A DNA stretch of 64,000 nucleotides. Source: Metabacillus litoralis (GTDB lineage Bacteria > Bacillota > Bacilli > Bacillales > Bacillaceae). The notes under the pieces are model-generated. The model worked only from the letters and a program-made list of their open reading frames with translations, was not told the origin of the DNA and searched no databases. Positions 56,083 through 64,000 of this stretch are shown piece by piece. The stretch lies in assembly GCF_003667825.1 (NCBI RefSeq), contig NZ_CP033043.1:2585501-2649500 (forward strand), in the 5' to 3' direction. Positions within the stretch are counted from its first letter, which is position 1. Every line of letters begins with the position of its first letter. A program made the translations under genes and the position numbers.

Positions 56083-56427
56083 CTAAACACCAGATGTTGG
56101 TTCATGATCCATTTCTTCCTTTTTGTTATCGAGATCTGTTACCTTCTTTTCTTTTTCGTCCTTTAACGTTTCTAGTTCAGTTTGTAATTTCGCATTTTCT
56201 TTTTCAGCAACTTTCAATCTTCGGTGGATTGTTAAGATTCTAACAACTCCTGCTGATGCAATGATAAATCCTCCCATAAAAACTGAACCTAAAATAATTA
56301 GTACAAGGGGCCATTCTGCTTTTCCAAATAAATAATCAACCTCAACTGGCTCAACATTTATCACAGCAAAGATGGCAATAATGATGGCAAAAATAATGGC
56401 TAGAATTAAACTCCATTGACGCTTCAT
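56083..56427 (-). CDS. yrvD: LapA-family membrane protein (YrvD-like, DUF1049)
   Basis: The 114-aa protein has two transmembrane helices (about 5-24 and 41-63) separated by VNVEPVEVDYLFGKAEWPL, the hallmark of LapA/YrvD proteins. A cytoplasmic coiled coil (about 70-105) rich in Lys and Glu follows. In E. coli LapA/B relate to LPS control; in Gram-positives the role is unknown. The ATG at 56427 follows gaaaggagg. It lies upstream of recJ as in B. subtilis. Confidence 0.88.
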   Translation of the reverse strand: MKRQWSLILAIIFAIIIAIFAVINVEPVEVDYLFGKAEWPLVLIILGSVFMGGFIIASAGVVRILTIHRRLKVAEKENAKLQTELETLKDEKEKKVTDLDNKKEEMDHEPTSGV

Positions 56428-56445
56428 TTGTATTCCTCCTTTCTC

Positions 56446-57339
56446 CTAAGGTGAGTAAGGGTTAATATGTACCATTACATTTTGTACGTGTTCATGCTCA
56501 CTCATTAGCTTTTCTTTTACAAGCTTTCCTATGTTATGCCCTTCTTCAACTGTTATGTGAGGGTCAACGGAAACTTTTATATCTACGATAACATAATGTC
56601 CATGTTCTCTGGCATGCAACTCATCGATTTTTTTAACCTCACTTATTTTACTCACTGTATCCTTAAGATCAACAACATCTTCATCATGCAAAACATGGTC
56701 AAGTGTTGTATGAATTGATTCAGCACCAAGCTTCCAGGCCATCTTGATAACCAATACAGCTACAAATAGTCCTGCAACAGGATCCGCATAAACAAGCCAG
56801 TCTATTCCCATCTTTTGACCAATTATCGCTGCACCAATACCAGCCAAAGCAGCTATGGAAGAATAAACATCTGAGCGATGCTCATAAGCATTTACAATGA
56901 TAGCATCACTTTTTATTCTTTTACCCAATCTAAACTTATATTGAAACATCCATTCTTTAACGACAATCGACAAAATCACTGCATATATCGCAAGTGGCTT
57001 AGGTGCTTGAATTTCCTCAAAAAAAGACTCAAAGGAAGATTTACCAATTTCAAGTCCTACTAAAAACAAAAGAACAGCTACAATTATGGCAGCAATTGAC
57101 TCTGCTTTTCCATGTCCATAAGGATGATCTTCATCAGGGGGCTGTTTTGCAGCGCGTACACCTATGTAAACGGCTAATGACCCTGCAACATCTGATGCCG
57201 AGTGAACAGCGTCTGCCACTAACGCACGACTTTCAGCAATAACACCAACTACCCCTTTAATAATTGCAAGTACAATATTTCCAACTACTCCAATCATGGC
57301 AGCAAATTCAGCTTGCTTAAATCGATCATTTTTCCCCAT
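56446..57339 (-). CDS. Cation diffusion facilitator family transporter
   Basis: Proton-coupled divalent metal exporter. The 297-aa protein has six membrane segments, with the TM2 metal site HSASD (His46, Asp50) and the TM5 site EHRSD (Glu153, Asp157). The EDHPYGHGKAE loop (70-80) and a C-terminal cytoplasmic dimer domain (about 210-297) with histidines follow. The Glu at the first TM5 position, usually His or Asp, makes the metal hard to guess (Zn, Fe and Mn are possible). The ATG at 57339 follows agaggtg. In B. subtilis this slot between yrvD and secDF holds an unrelated gene. Confidence 0.9.
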   Translation of the reverse strand: MGKNDRFKQAEFAAMIGVVGNIVLAIIKGVVGVIAESRALVADAVHSASDVAGSLAVYIGVRAAKQPPDEDHPYGHGKAESIAAIIVAVLLFLVGLEIGKSSFESFFEEIQAPKPLAIYAVILSIVVKEWMFQYKFRLGKRIKSDAIIVNAYEHRSDVYSSIAALAGIGAAIIGQKMGIDWLVYADPVAGLFVAVLVIKMAWKLGAESIHTTLDHVLHDEDVVDLKDTVSKISEVKKIDELHAREHGHYVIVDIKVSVDPHITVEEGHNIGKLVKEKLMSEHEHVQNVMVHINPYSP

Positions 57340-57393
57340 ATCTTCACCTCTTTTGCTCGTACCTATAGTTTAACCAATTGTTTACAATAAATG

Positions 57394-57471
57394 AGGGTTA
57401 TCCCATCTCATTGTATTATTTCGTAAACCATGTGGTTACTTTAAATAATGACATTAGAGAGAGATAACCCT
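57394..57471. repeat. 78-bp imperfect palindrome downstream of secDF
   Basis: AGGGTTATC (57394-57402) pairs with GATAACCCT (57463-57471). Pairing continues inward through TCTCA/TGAGA-like and ATTATTT/AAATAAT segments to a GTAAACC/GGTTAC tip. The element ends 7 bp before the secDF stop codon region. It could act as a terminator, but its T-runs are poor. Confidence 0.75.
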
Positions 57472-57477
57472 TAATTT

Positions 57478-59721
57478 TTATACTTGTGGTTCGTCACTTA
57501 CTTGGGAAGGAACATCCTTCTTTTTCGTTAATTGCTTTCCTTTCCAAATCAGCCATAGCTGAGCAGCAATAAATAAAGAAGAATAGGTACCCGAAACCAA
57601 TCCAACTAATAATGCAATCGAGAAATTCGTAATTGAAGTACTACCAAAGATCATTAGCGCTACAACAGCAATGACAACAGTCAGTACCGTATTAACAGAT
57701 CTAGTAAAGGTTTGCTGTAAACTGCGATTTACAATTAACTTTAAATCTTCAACAGTTTTAACCTTCTTCTTCTTATATAACTCCCTAATCCGGTCAAAAG
57801 TTACAATCGTATCATTTATAGAATAACCGACAATTGTTAAAACCGCTGCAATAAAGGTAATGTCAACCTCTAAACGGGTGATACTGAAGAAAGCAATGAT
57901 AAAGAATGCGTCATGAAGCAAGGCGACAATTGACGCAAGCGCCATATAAAACTCAAATCGAATCGCTACATAAATGATGATGCCTATAGAAGCGATCAAT
58001 ATCCCATACATTGCATTTCTTGCAAGCTCTTTCCCAACAGTTGGAGAAACTGTACTTACATTTGGATCCATGCCATATAATTCTTTAAAATGGCTTTTTA
58101 CTTCAGCAATTTTTTGCTGATCTAAAACACCGATAAATCTAGCCACACCAATTTCATTGTTATTACCAGCCAAGACAACATCATCAGCTTCTAGACCTAG
58201 TTTTTCCATTTCATCATTTACTTCTTGTGTTGTTAGGCTTTTGTCTGCTTGAACCTCAACACGTGTACCACTCGCAAAATCAATTCCAAGATTCAAACGG
58301 AATACTACTAATATGACAATTCCTACGATTACAAGAATTGTTGATAACATAAAAAATTTCTTGCGATGTTTTAAGAAATCTACATTGTCAAAACGAGTAG
58401 GTGCAATCGTATCATCATCTGTTTCTTCGATACTGATTATATGCTCCTTCTTCACACCAAAATAACCTTTTTTCTTATCAAGCCAGCGGCTCTCTACTAA
58501 TAGCGCAAGTAATATTCTTGATAAAAATACAGCTGTTAAGAAACTTACAATAATACTGATGATTAACATTGTGGCAAAGCCTTTAACAGAACTTGTCCCA
58601 AAGAAAAAGAGAACAGCTCCTGCTAGAATAGTGGTAATATTCGCATCAAAGATCGTTGTAAATGAACGTCTTGTTCCTGCCTTAAAGGCCGAGCGAACGG
58701 TACGACCGAGTTTTAGTTCTTCTTTAATACGTTCATATGTGATAATGTTTGCATCAACCGCCATTCCGACACCAAGAATAAGTGCAGCAATACCTGGTAA
58801 TGTTAAAACACCATTCATCCAATCGAACACTTGAAGAATTAAGTAAATATACGTTGAAAGAGTAATAACAGCAATAAAACCTGGTAAACGATAGAAGAAT
58901 AACATGAATAGGAAAATGATAGCTATTCCTACAATTCCAGCCAGAACTGTTTGATCTAATGCCTGCTCACCAAACTGAGCTCCAACAGATGTTGAATACA
59001 TTTCTGTTAACTTTACTGGAAGAGAACCTGCGTTTAATAAATTCGCCAAATCTTGTGCTTCTTGGATTGTAAAGTTTCCTGTTATGGTAACATCTGTTTG
59101 ATTAAAAACTTGGTCAACATTTGGTGCAGAAAGATATTTTGGATCTTGCTTAGTCGCTTCTTCTTGGAATGAATCTCCTTCTTCATAATCAAGCCAAATA
59201 ACAAGTTGATTATAAGGAGCATTTCCTACAATTTCTTCTGTTACTTCTTTAAACTTCGTTGCATCTTTCAACTTAATCGCAACATTAGGTTTTCCTTGCT
59301 CATCAAATGATTGCTTCGCTCCACCTTCTACTAAGTCAGAGCCATTAAGCATCTCTTTGTCTTCATAATCACGGAAAGTTAATTCAGCTTGTGTAGATAA
59401 AATTTCCCGTGCTTTATTCTGATCACTTACACCTGCAAGTTGAACACGAATTCGATCTTCACCTTCAATCTGAATATTCGGTTCACTTACTCCAAGGACA
59501 TTTGCACGCTTTTGTAGAGCATTAACTGTACTTACAAGCACATCCCTTGTAATTTTGTCCCCTTCGTTTGCTGGTTCAACTTCATATAAAATTTCGAAGC
59601 CTCCCTGCAAATCTAGTCCCAAAATAATGTTGCTTGTTGCCCTATTTGTATTCAGGCCAATAATACTACCTACTACTAGGACAAGTAGAAAAAACGCAAT
59701 TATGCGTCCGCGCTTAACCAT
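57478..59721 (-). CDS. secDF: Protein translocase SecDF (fused)
   Basis: Proton-driven accessory of the SecYEG translocon. The 747-aa protein fuses SecD (about 1-430) and SecF (about 440-747), the Bacillus arrangement. SecD has the N-terminal helix, LGLDLQGGFEILYEV, the periplasmic P1 domain, and the helices with GVGMAVDANIITYERI, which carries the proton-path Asp. SecF has LNLGIDFASGTRVEVQ and VGYSINDTIVTFDRIRE. The ATG at 59721 follows taaggagg. It is monocistronic, in the same order relative to comN and spoVB as in B. subtilis. Confidence 0.97.
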   Translation of the reverse strand: MVKRGRIIAFFLLVLVVGSIIGLNTNRATSNIILGLDLQGGFEILYEVEPANEGDKITRDVLVSTVNALQKRANVLGVSEPNIQIEGEDRIRVQLAGVSDQNKAREILSTQAELTFRDYEDKEMLNGSDLVEGGAKQSFDEQGKPNVAIKLKDATKFKEVTEEIVGNAPYNQLVIWLDYEEGDSFQEEATKQDPKYLSAPNVDQVFNQTDVTITGNFTIQEAQDLANLLNAGSLPVKLTEMYSTSVGAQFGEQALDQTVLAGIVGIAIIFLFMLFFYRLPGFIAVITLSTYIYLILQVFDWMNGVLTLPGIAALILGVGMAVDANIITYERIKEELKLGRTVRSAFKAGTRRSFTTIFDANITTILAGAVLFFFGTSSVKGFATMLIISIIVSFLTAVFLSRILLALLVESRWLDKKKGYFGVKKEHIISIEETDDDTIAPTRFDNVDFLKHRKKFFMLSTILVIVGIVILVVFRLNLGIDFASGTRVEVQADKSLTTQEVNDEMEKLGLEADDVVLAGNNNEIGVARFIGVLDQQKIAEVKSHFKELYGMDPNVSTVSPTVGKELARNAMYGILIASIGIIIYVAIRFEFYMALASIVALLHDAFFIIAFFSITRLEVDITFIAAVLTIVGYSINDTIVTFDRIRELYKKKKVKTVEDLKLIVNRSLQQTFTRSVNTVLTVVIAVVALMIFGSTSITNFSIALLVGLVSGTYSSLFIAAQLWLIWKGKQLTKKKDVPSQVSDEPQV

Positions 59722-59857
59722 TATGTATCCTCCTTAATTTCCACAAAACGAATGATATAAAGCCGATAATAAATTACTAAAAATGCAGGCTTTGTTTATT
59801 TTACAAGGTTAATATTCCCCATCAAATTATACGCTTTTAAAAGATGTAGAATCAATG

Positions 59858-60154
59858 TTAAATCAAACCTTTTAACAAATCTTTACCTTCGTCACTGTCG
59901 AACCAATTTCCTCCTTTAAATGATTCAACAGTGGCATAGTTCATAAAATCTCCAATTTTTAGTGCCAGAATATCACGCACAACCTCATGCACATAAAGTT
60001 CAGGTGTTTTTTTCCATTTTTTTGTTTTCAGAAATGACCAAAGCTTTTCTTCAGAAACATCCTCATAGCCTAGAATCATAAATTCTTCTAATTTGCTCTT
60101 AATCGCTGGTTTCACATGATGACGGAATTCATCAATTGGCTGCTTATTCATCAT
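59858..60154 (-). CDS. comN: Post-transcriptional competence regulator ComN (YrzD)
   Basis: The 98-aa protein is the length of B. subtilis ComN, which acts on the comE mRNA post-transcriptionally and interacts with the division proteins DivIVA and Maf. Visible features are KPAIKSKLEEFMILGYEDVS (20 residues, about 16-35), EEKLWSFLKTKKWKK, and LYVHEVVRDILALKIGDFMNYA (cut as HEVVRDILALKIGDFMNYA). The ATG at 60154 follows aaaggag. It is divergent from spoVB. Its target, the comE operon, is in this same window at 5886-9578. Confidence 0.9.
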   Translation of the reverse strand: MMNKQPIDEFRHHVKPAIKSKLEEFMILGYEDVSEEKLWSFLKTKKWKKTPELYVHEVVRDILALKIGDFMNYATVESFKGGNWFDSDEGKDLLKGLI

Positions 60155-60297
60155 TTATACACTCCTTTTACGAGACATTTTAAGGGCTATGTAAAGGAAG
60201 TACCACACAATCCGATATAACTTGTCATGCTTGGCCTATTCCGACGCATATAGTAATTGTATATGATTCCACGTTATTTGAGAAGGCAGGGAGAGAA

Positions 60298-61869
60298 ATG
60301 TCAAAGCAAACGTTTCTAAAAGGAACGCTCATATTAATCTTGGCAGGATTTATAACCCGTGTATTAGGATTTATTAACCGAATAGTTGTTGCCCGTTTTA
60401 TCGGAGAAGAGGGGGTTGGTTTATATAACATGGCTGTCCCAACCCTTGTTTTAGCTATTACCCTTACACAACTTGGATTACCTGTTGCCATTTCAAAGCT
60501 TGTTGCAGAAGCTGAAGCAAAAGGTGATGCTCGTAAAGTAAAGAAAATACTTGTTGTTTCGTTATCAATAACCGGAACGTTAAGTATCATTTTCACACCG
60601 ACTATGATGCTTCTCGCACCATTTTTATCTGAGCATGTATTTACTGATCAACGAACATATTGGCCATTGCTAGCAATTGCCCCCGTAGTTCCAATCGTGG
60701 CAATTTCTTCTGTTATCCGTGGCTATTTCCAAGGACGGCAAAATATGCGACCTGCTGCCATTTCCCAAGTATTAGAGCAAGTTGTTCGTATTTCCTTAGT
60801 TGCGATATGTACAAGTGCCTTTTTACCATACGGAATTGAATATGCCGCAGCTGGCGCAATGATTTCAGCCGTTGTTGGAGAATTGGTTTCACTTATCTAC
60901 TTGGCAGCCATGTTTAAAGTGAAAAAGAAAATTAGAATTCGAAGAAAATTCTTTAAATCTGTCAAAAATGGAAAAGAAACATTTAATCAATTAATGGGGA
61001 TAGCACTCCCAACAACAGGAAGTCGCTTTATCGGATCACTTTCATGGTTCTTTGAACCAATTGTTGTTGCAAACAGCCTTGCTATAGCAGGAGTTGCCAC
61101 AGCTGTTGCTACAAAACAATATGGAGGTCTTACAGGATATGCAATACCTTTGCTGATGCTGCCTTCATTCATTACATATTCTTTGTCTACCTCCCTTGTT
61201 CCTGCAATAAGTGAAGCAATGGCTAACAATCAGCTAAAGCTCGTTGAACATCGCTTGCAGCAAGCTTTAAGACTGTCACTTGTAAGTGGTGGACTGGCAT
61301 GTGTTGTGTTATATGTTTTTTCAGAACCTTTAATGAGCATCATGTATGGCAGCAGTAAATCTGCCATCTTCGTTCAAGTGATGGCACCATTTTTTATTTT
61401 TCATTATTTCCAAGGACCTTTACAGGCTGTGCTACAAGCTTTAGACTTAGCAAAAGCTGCTATGATTAATAGTTTAATAGGTTCAGCTGTCAAAACAGCT
61501 CTTATCTTCGTATTAGCAACAAGACCATCTCTCGGTATTATGGGTGCTGCTTTGGCCATTGTTATAGGTATAATGCTTGTTACTCTTTTACATTTTGCAA
61601 CAGTCTTAAAGGTTGTTCCATTTACAATTCATGTTAAGGACTATATTAAGAGTGGAATGACCATGGTCATTGCCGGTGTGACAGGATATTTATTTTATGA
61701 AAATGTCGTTTCGGAATTCACAATCATATTAAGGTTAATTACATCTTTAACCGTTACATCACTAATCTATTGCTTCTTACTTTTAGTGTTAAAACTTGTA
61801 GAAAAAGACGAAATACAACGCATTCCATTTGTAGGTCATTTTCTGGCTCGACTAATACCAGCAAAATAA
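60298..61869 (+). CDS. spoVB: Stage V sporulation protein B, MOP-superfamily flippase
   Basis: Spore-cortex synthesis flippase of the polysaccharide/MurJ-like export family, probably moving lipid II in the mother-cell-derived outer forespore membrane. The 523-aa protein has about 14 membrane helices. The N-terminal signature GFITRVLGFINRIVVARFIG (20 residues, about 18-37) is typical of SpoVB. The ATG at 60298 follows agggagag. In B. subtilis it is sigma-E dependent; a CATATAGT sequence about 50 bp upstream might be its -10, with no clear -35. A terminator follows. Confidence 0.95.
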   Translation: MSKQTFLKGTLILILAGFITRVLGFINRIVVARFIGEEGVGLYNMAVPTLVLAITLTQLGLPVAISKLVAEAEAKGDARKVKKILVVSLSITGTLSIIFTPTMMLLAPFLSEHVFTDQRTYWPLLAIAPVVPIVAISSVIRGYFQGRQNMRPAAISQVLEQVVRISLVAICTSAFLPYGIEYAAAGAMISAVVGELVSLIYLAAMFKVKKKIRIRRKFFKSVKNGKETFNQLMGIALPTTGSRFIGSLSWFFEPIVVANSLAIAGVATAVATKQYGGLTGYAIPLLMLPSFITYSLSTSLVPAISEAMANNQLKLVEHRLQQALRLSLVSGGLACVVLYVFSEPLMSIMYGSSKSAIFVQVMAPFFIFHYFQGPLQAVLQALDLAKAAMINSLIGSAVKTALIFVLATRPSLGIMGAALAIVIGIMLVTLLHFATVLKVVPFTIHVKDYIKSGMTMVIAGVTGYLFYENVVSEFTIILRLITSLTVTSLIYCFLLLVLKLVEKDEIQRIPFVGHFLARLIPAK

Positions 61870-61882
61870 TTTTTTTCTCTCC

Positions 61883-61916
61883 ATGCAATTGAGTGATGCT
61901 CAATTGCTTTTTTCTT
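61883..61916 (+). terminator. Terminator of spoVB
   Basis: GCAATTGAG (61885-61893) pairs perfectly with CTCAATTGC (61899-61907), followed by TTTTTTC. Confidence 0.9.
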
Positions 61917-61958
61917 TCACATAAAAAAAGATGAAAGTCGATGCGACCCCCACCTACA

Positions 61959-62618
61959 TTAATTTTTATCTTCATCCTTCAAATCAATGAAAAAAATCCC
62001 TTTTCCATATGTGCATAACGAAATTTGCTTTGTATCTTTATAACCTAGTTTACGAAGCTGCTGCCTTAACCATAAGGTATTTTTATTAATCGTGTGTAGA
62101 TTCTCATCTTGAATGGTTCCATCAACAATTAGAGGAAGCTGAAGCTCTGGTTGCTTTTTATTTTTTTTCTGTTTTTCAATGACAGAGAGTTTCCCAGTAG
62201 GTTCCAAAATCGCAAACTCGACGTCAGCAACATTGTTTATATTTTTGTCACGAAGCTGTGTCATTAAATCATCAAAGTTATATCTTTGTGTTCTCATGGC
62301 GTGTTCATCTACTTTTCCACGATTAATAATAATGGTTGGCTTTCCATCTAAAATATGCCTAATCTTTTGATTTTTAAGTGATAGATATGCCAATGAAATC
62401 TGCAGCGTCATCAAAATAAGCATAGGAATAGCTGTATGTATCAGTGGATCACTCGGGTCCTCAATTGCTGTAACTGCCATTTCTGCAATCATGATAAAGA
62501 CCACTAAGTCCAATATGCTCAACTCACCAATTTCTCTCTTGCCCATTAATCTAAAAATAAGAACAATGAGAAAGTATAGAAATAAAGTACGAGCCAAGAT
62601 CGTGATGTAATATTCCAC
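61959..62618 (-). CDS. yrbG: DUF421/DUF1657-type membrane protein (YrbG)
   Basis: The 219-aa protein has three N-terminal transmembrane helices (about 3-22, 34-52 and 59-79) and a cytoplasmic DUF421 domain (about 85-215) with RLMGKREIGELSILDLVVFI spanning the second helix, GKPTIIINRGKVDE and LRDKNINNVADVEFAILEP. The family is common in spore-formers, including SpoVA-operon neighbours, with unknown function. Translation starts at GTG 62618 with aaaggagg upstream. It is convergent with spoVB as in B. subtilis. Confidence 0.9.
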   Translation of the reverse strand: MEYYITILARTLFLYFLIVLIFRLMGKREIGELSILDLVVFIMIAEMAVTAIEDPSDPLIHTAIPMLILMTLQISLAYLSLKNQKIRHILDGKPTIIINRGKVDEHAMRTQRYNFDDLMTQLRDKNINNVADVEFAILEPTGKLSVIEKQKKNKKQPELQLPLIVDGTIQDENLHTINKNTLWLRQQLRKLGYKDTKQISLCTYGKGIFFIDLKDEDKN

Positions 62619-62694
62619 TTTTCATGGCCTCCTTTTATCTAATTGCTTAACACTTATTTTGAACGATAACGTAACTTTTATGTAAACATTTCAT

Positions 62695-63987
62695 CTACAT
62701 CGTAAAGTTTAGAAGATATCGAAAATAAACGTAAACAGAGGAGATACCAAGTGAGATAATAACGATTGGAAAACCAACTTTAAGAAATTCGATAAAATTG
62801 ATATGCTCTTTTTCCTTTGCTGCAAGTCCTGCAACAACTAAATTAGAGCTTGCACCTAATAATGTCCCGTTTCCTCCTAAACAAGCTCCTAATGCCAATG
62901 ACCACCATAAAGGATCTAAATTGGTCATTCCGTAATCTTTAAACTCGATAATCATCGGAATCATTGCCGCGACAAAAGGAATATTATCAACAAAACCGGA
63001 TAAAATACCTGTCATCCATAAAATAAGCATTGATGTTTTAGGTAAATCACCTTCTGTGTAAAACACCATTCCCCGTGCAAGCTCATCAATAACCCCTACT
63101 TCCTCGAGCCCGCCAATTAACATAAATAATCCGACGAAGAAAAACAATGTTCCCCATTCCACTTGTTTAAAAACCTCATCAGGCTTGTATTCATCGTGGG
63201 TAAGCAACAATAACAATAATGCCCCTGCTAACGCAACACTCGTCAGATCAATGTGTAAAATGGGATTTAAGACAAAGCCAGCAATAGTTAAAAGTAAAAC
63301 AAAAATGGACTTTGGTAACGCTGGTGTTAGTTTTAAATAGTTACTCGCCTTAATCGACGCTAGCTTTTTTTGATCAATCGTATCAACCTGAAGCTTTGGC
63401 CAATAAATTGCGATTAAGTAAATTAGAACCACTGCATAAATAATCAGCACGATGGGACTTAAATGAGTAATAAAAGCATTGAACGTTAAATGCTCAACTG
63501 CTTGACCAATCATGATATTCGGAGGATCTCCAATTAGTGTGGCTGTTCCACCAATATTTGAAGCGATAATGATTGTAATTAAATAAGGAATGGCTGGTAT
63601 ATCTAACATACGCACGATTGTAAGGATGATTGGAACAAGTAGAAGCACCATCGTCACATTAGCAAGAAAAGCTGATCCAACAGCTGTTAACGTAGAGATA
63701 ACAATAAGAAGTGGAATAGGCCTCCCTTTTACAAATTTAGCCATGATAATAGCTACAAACTCAAATACACCTGTTTGACTTGTAATAATGACAATCAGCA
63801 TCATCGCGAATAACAGCGAAATTGTATTCCAATCTATGTACGTAAGAAATGCCTTGTTTATATCGTAAATTCCAACAATAAGCATAGCGACTCCACCCAA
63901 ACCAGCCGCTAAAGCACGATCAATTTTTTCCGTCATAATAACAAAATAAGTAATGAGAAAGATGATAACTGTTAAAGTGGTAAGCAT
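62695..63987 (-). CDS. ArsB/NhaD-type (ion transporter superfamily) permease
   Basis: The 430-aa protein has about 11-12 membrane helices and is of the ArsB/NhaD/CitM type: LFAMMLIVIITSQTGVFEF, ANVTMVLLLVPIILTIVR, SNIGGTATLIGDPPNIMIG (19 residues, about 143-161), FVDNIPFVAAMIPMI and LGGNGTLLGASSNLVVAGLA. The two NxGGTATLIGDPPN/GGNGTLLGASSN re-entrant motifs are characteristic of substrate-binding hairpins in this superfamily. Arsenite, sodium/proton or dicarboxylate transport cannot be told apart by eye. The ATG at 63987 follows aggagga. No ars genes are nearby. Confidence 0.9.
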   Translation of the reverse strand: MLTTLTVIIFLITYFVIMTEKIDRALAAGLGGVAMLIVGIYDINKAFLTYIDWNTISLLFAMMLIVIITSQTGVFEFVAIIMAKFVKGRPIPLLIVISTLTAVGSAFLANVTMVLLLVPIILTIVRMLDIPAIPYLITIIIASNIGGTATLIGDPPNIMIGQAVEHLTFNAFITHLSPIVLIIYAVVLIYLIAIYWPKLQVDTIDQKKLASIKASNYLKLTPALPKSIFVLLLTIAGFVLNPILHIDLTSVALAGALLLLLLTHDEYKPDEVFKQVEWGTLFFFVGLFMLIGGLEEVGVIDELARGMVFYTEGDLPKTSMLILWMTGILSGFVDNIPFVAAMIPMIIEFKDYGMTNLDPLWWSLALGACLGGNGTLLGASSNLVVAGLAAKEKEHINFIEFLKVGFPIVIISLGISSVYVYFRYLLNFTM

Positions 63988-64000
63988 TATTTATCCTCCT

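Overview
This is a chromosomal window from a low-GC, endospore-forming member of the Bacillaceae (Bacillus sensu lato). The gene order follows the Bacillus subtilis lepA-to-yrbG segment almost gene for gene. It carries sporulation genes (spoIIP, gpr, sda, sigK, pbpI, spoVB, an rsfA-type regulator, a YjcZ-type microprotein), late competence genes (comEA/EB/EC, comER, comN), T-box leaders, 6S RNA and strong Shine-Dalgarno (SD) sequences, many preceding GTG or TTG starts. I see no prophage, IS element, CRISPR array, rRNA or tRNA. The species cannot be fixed from this window.

Layout. 1-5311: lepA (cut by the edge), yqxA, spoIIP, gpr, rpsT, holA. 5700-10501: yqzM, the comEA-comEB-comEC operon and divergent comER. 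10562-15601: a tight eight-gene operon yqeG-yqeH-aroE-yhbY-nadD-yqeK-rsfS-yqeM behind one good sigma-A promoter. 15700-17442: five DnaA-box-like sites, sda, a YjcZ-type microprotein and an intact, skin-free sigK. 17450-18200: a cluster of very small ORFs on the minus strand with its own promoter, SDs and hairpins, and a possible antisense RNA. This is the least explained part of the window.

18290-28320: yrhC, mtnN, yrzA, yrrS, pbpI, greA, udk, trhP2, trhP1, trmR, mltG. 28321-37469: the T-box-controlled alaS-yrzL-ruvX-yrzB unit, yrrI, two microproteins, yrrD, recD2, yrrB. 37589-44046: the sulfur/tRNA genes mnmA, yrvO and cymR, a YczE-like membrane protein, rarA, an RsfA-family regulator and tcdA. 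44340-48400: 6S RNA, then hisS-aspS behind a second T-box, and yrzK. 48537-63987: SH3b amidase, dtd, relA, apt, recJ, a LapA-like protein, a cation diffusion facilitator, secDF, comN, spoVB, a DUF421 protein and an ArsB/NhaD-type transporter.

How they work together. Most genes serve translation and RNA quality (alaS, aspS, hisS, rpsT, lepA, rsfS, yqeH, mnmA, tcdA, trhP1/2, trmR, dtd), DNA replication and repair (holA, recD2, recJ, rarA, ruvX), and the decision between growth, competence and sporulation. sda behind DnaA sites couples replication stress to sporulation. relA and apt act on nucleotide and stringent signals. comN, about 50 kb away, is known in B. subtilis to act on comE mRNA. Start codons were chosen by SD spacing; where this is uncertain the entry says so.
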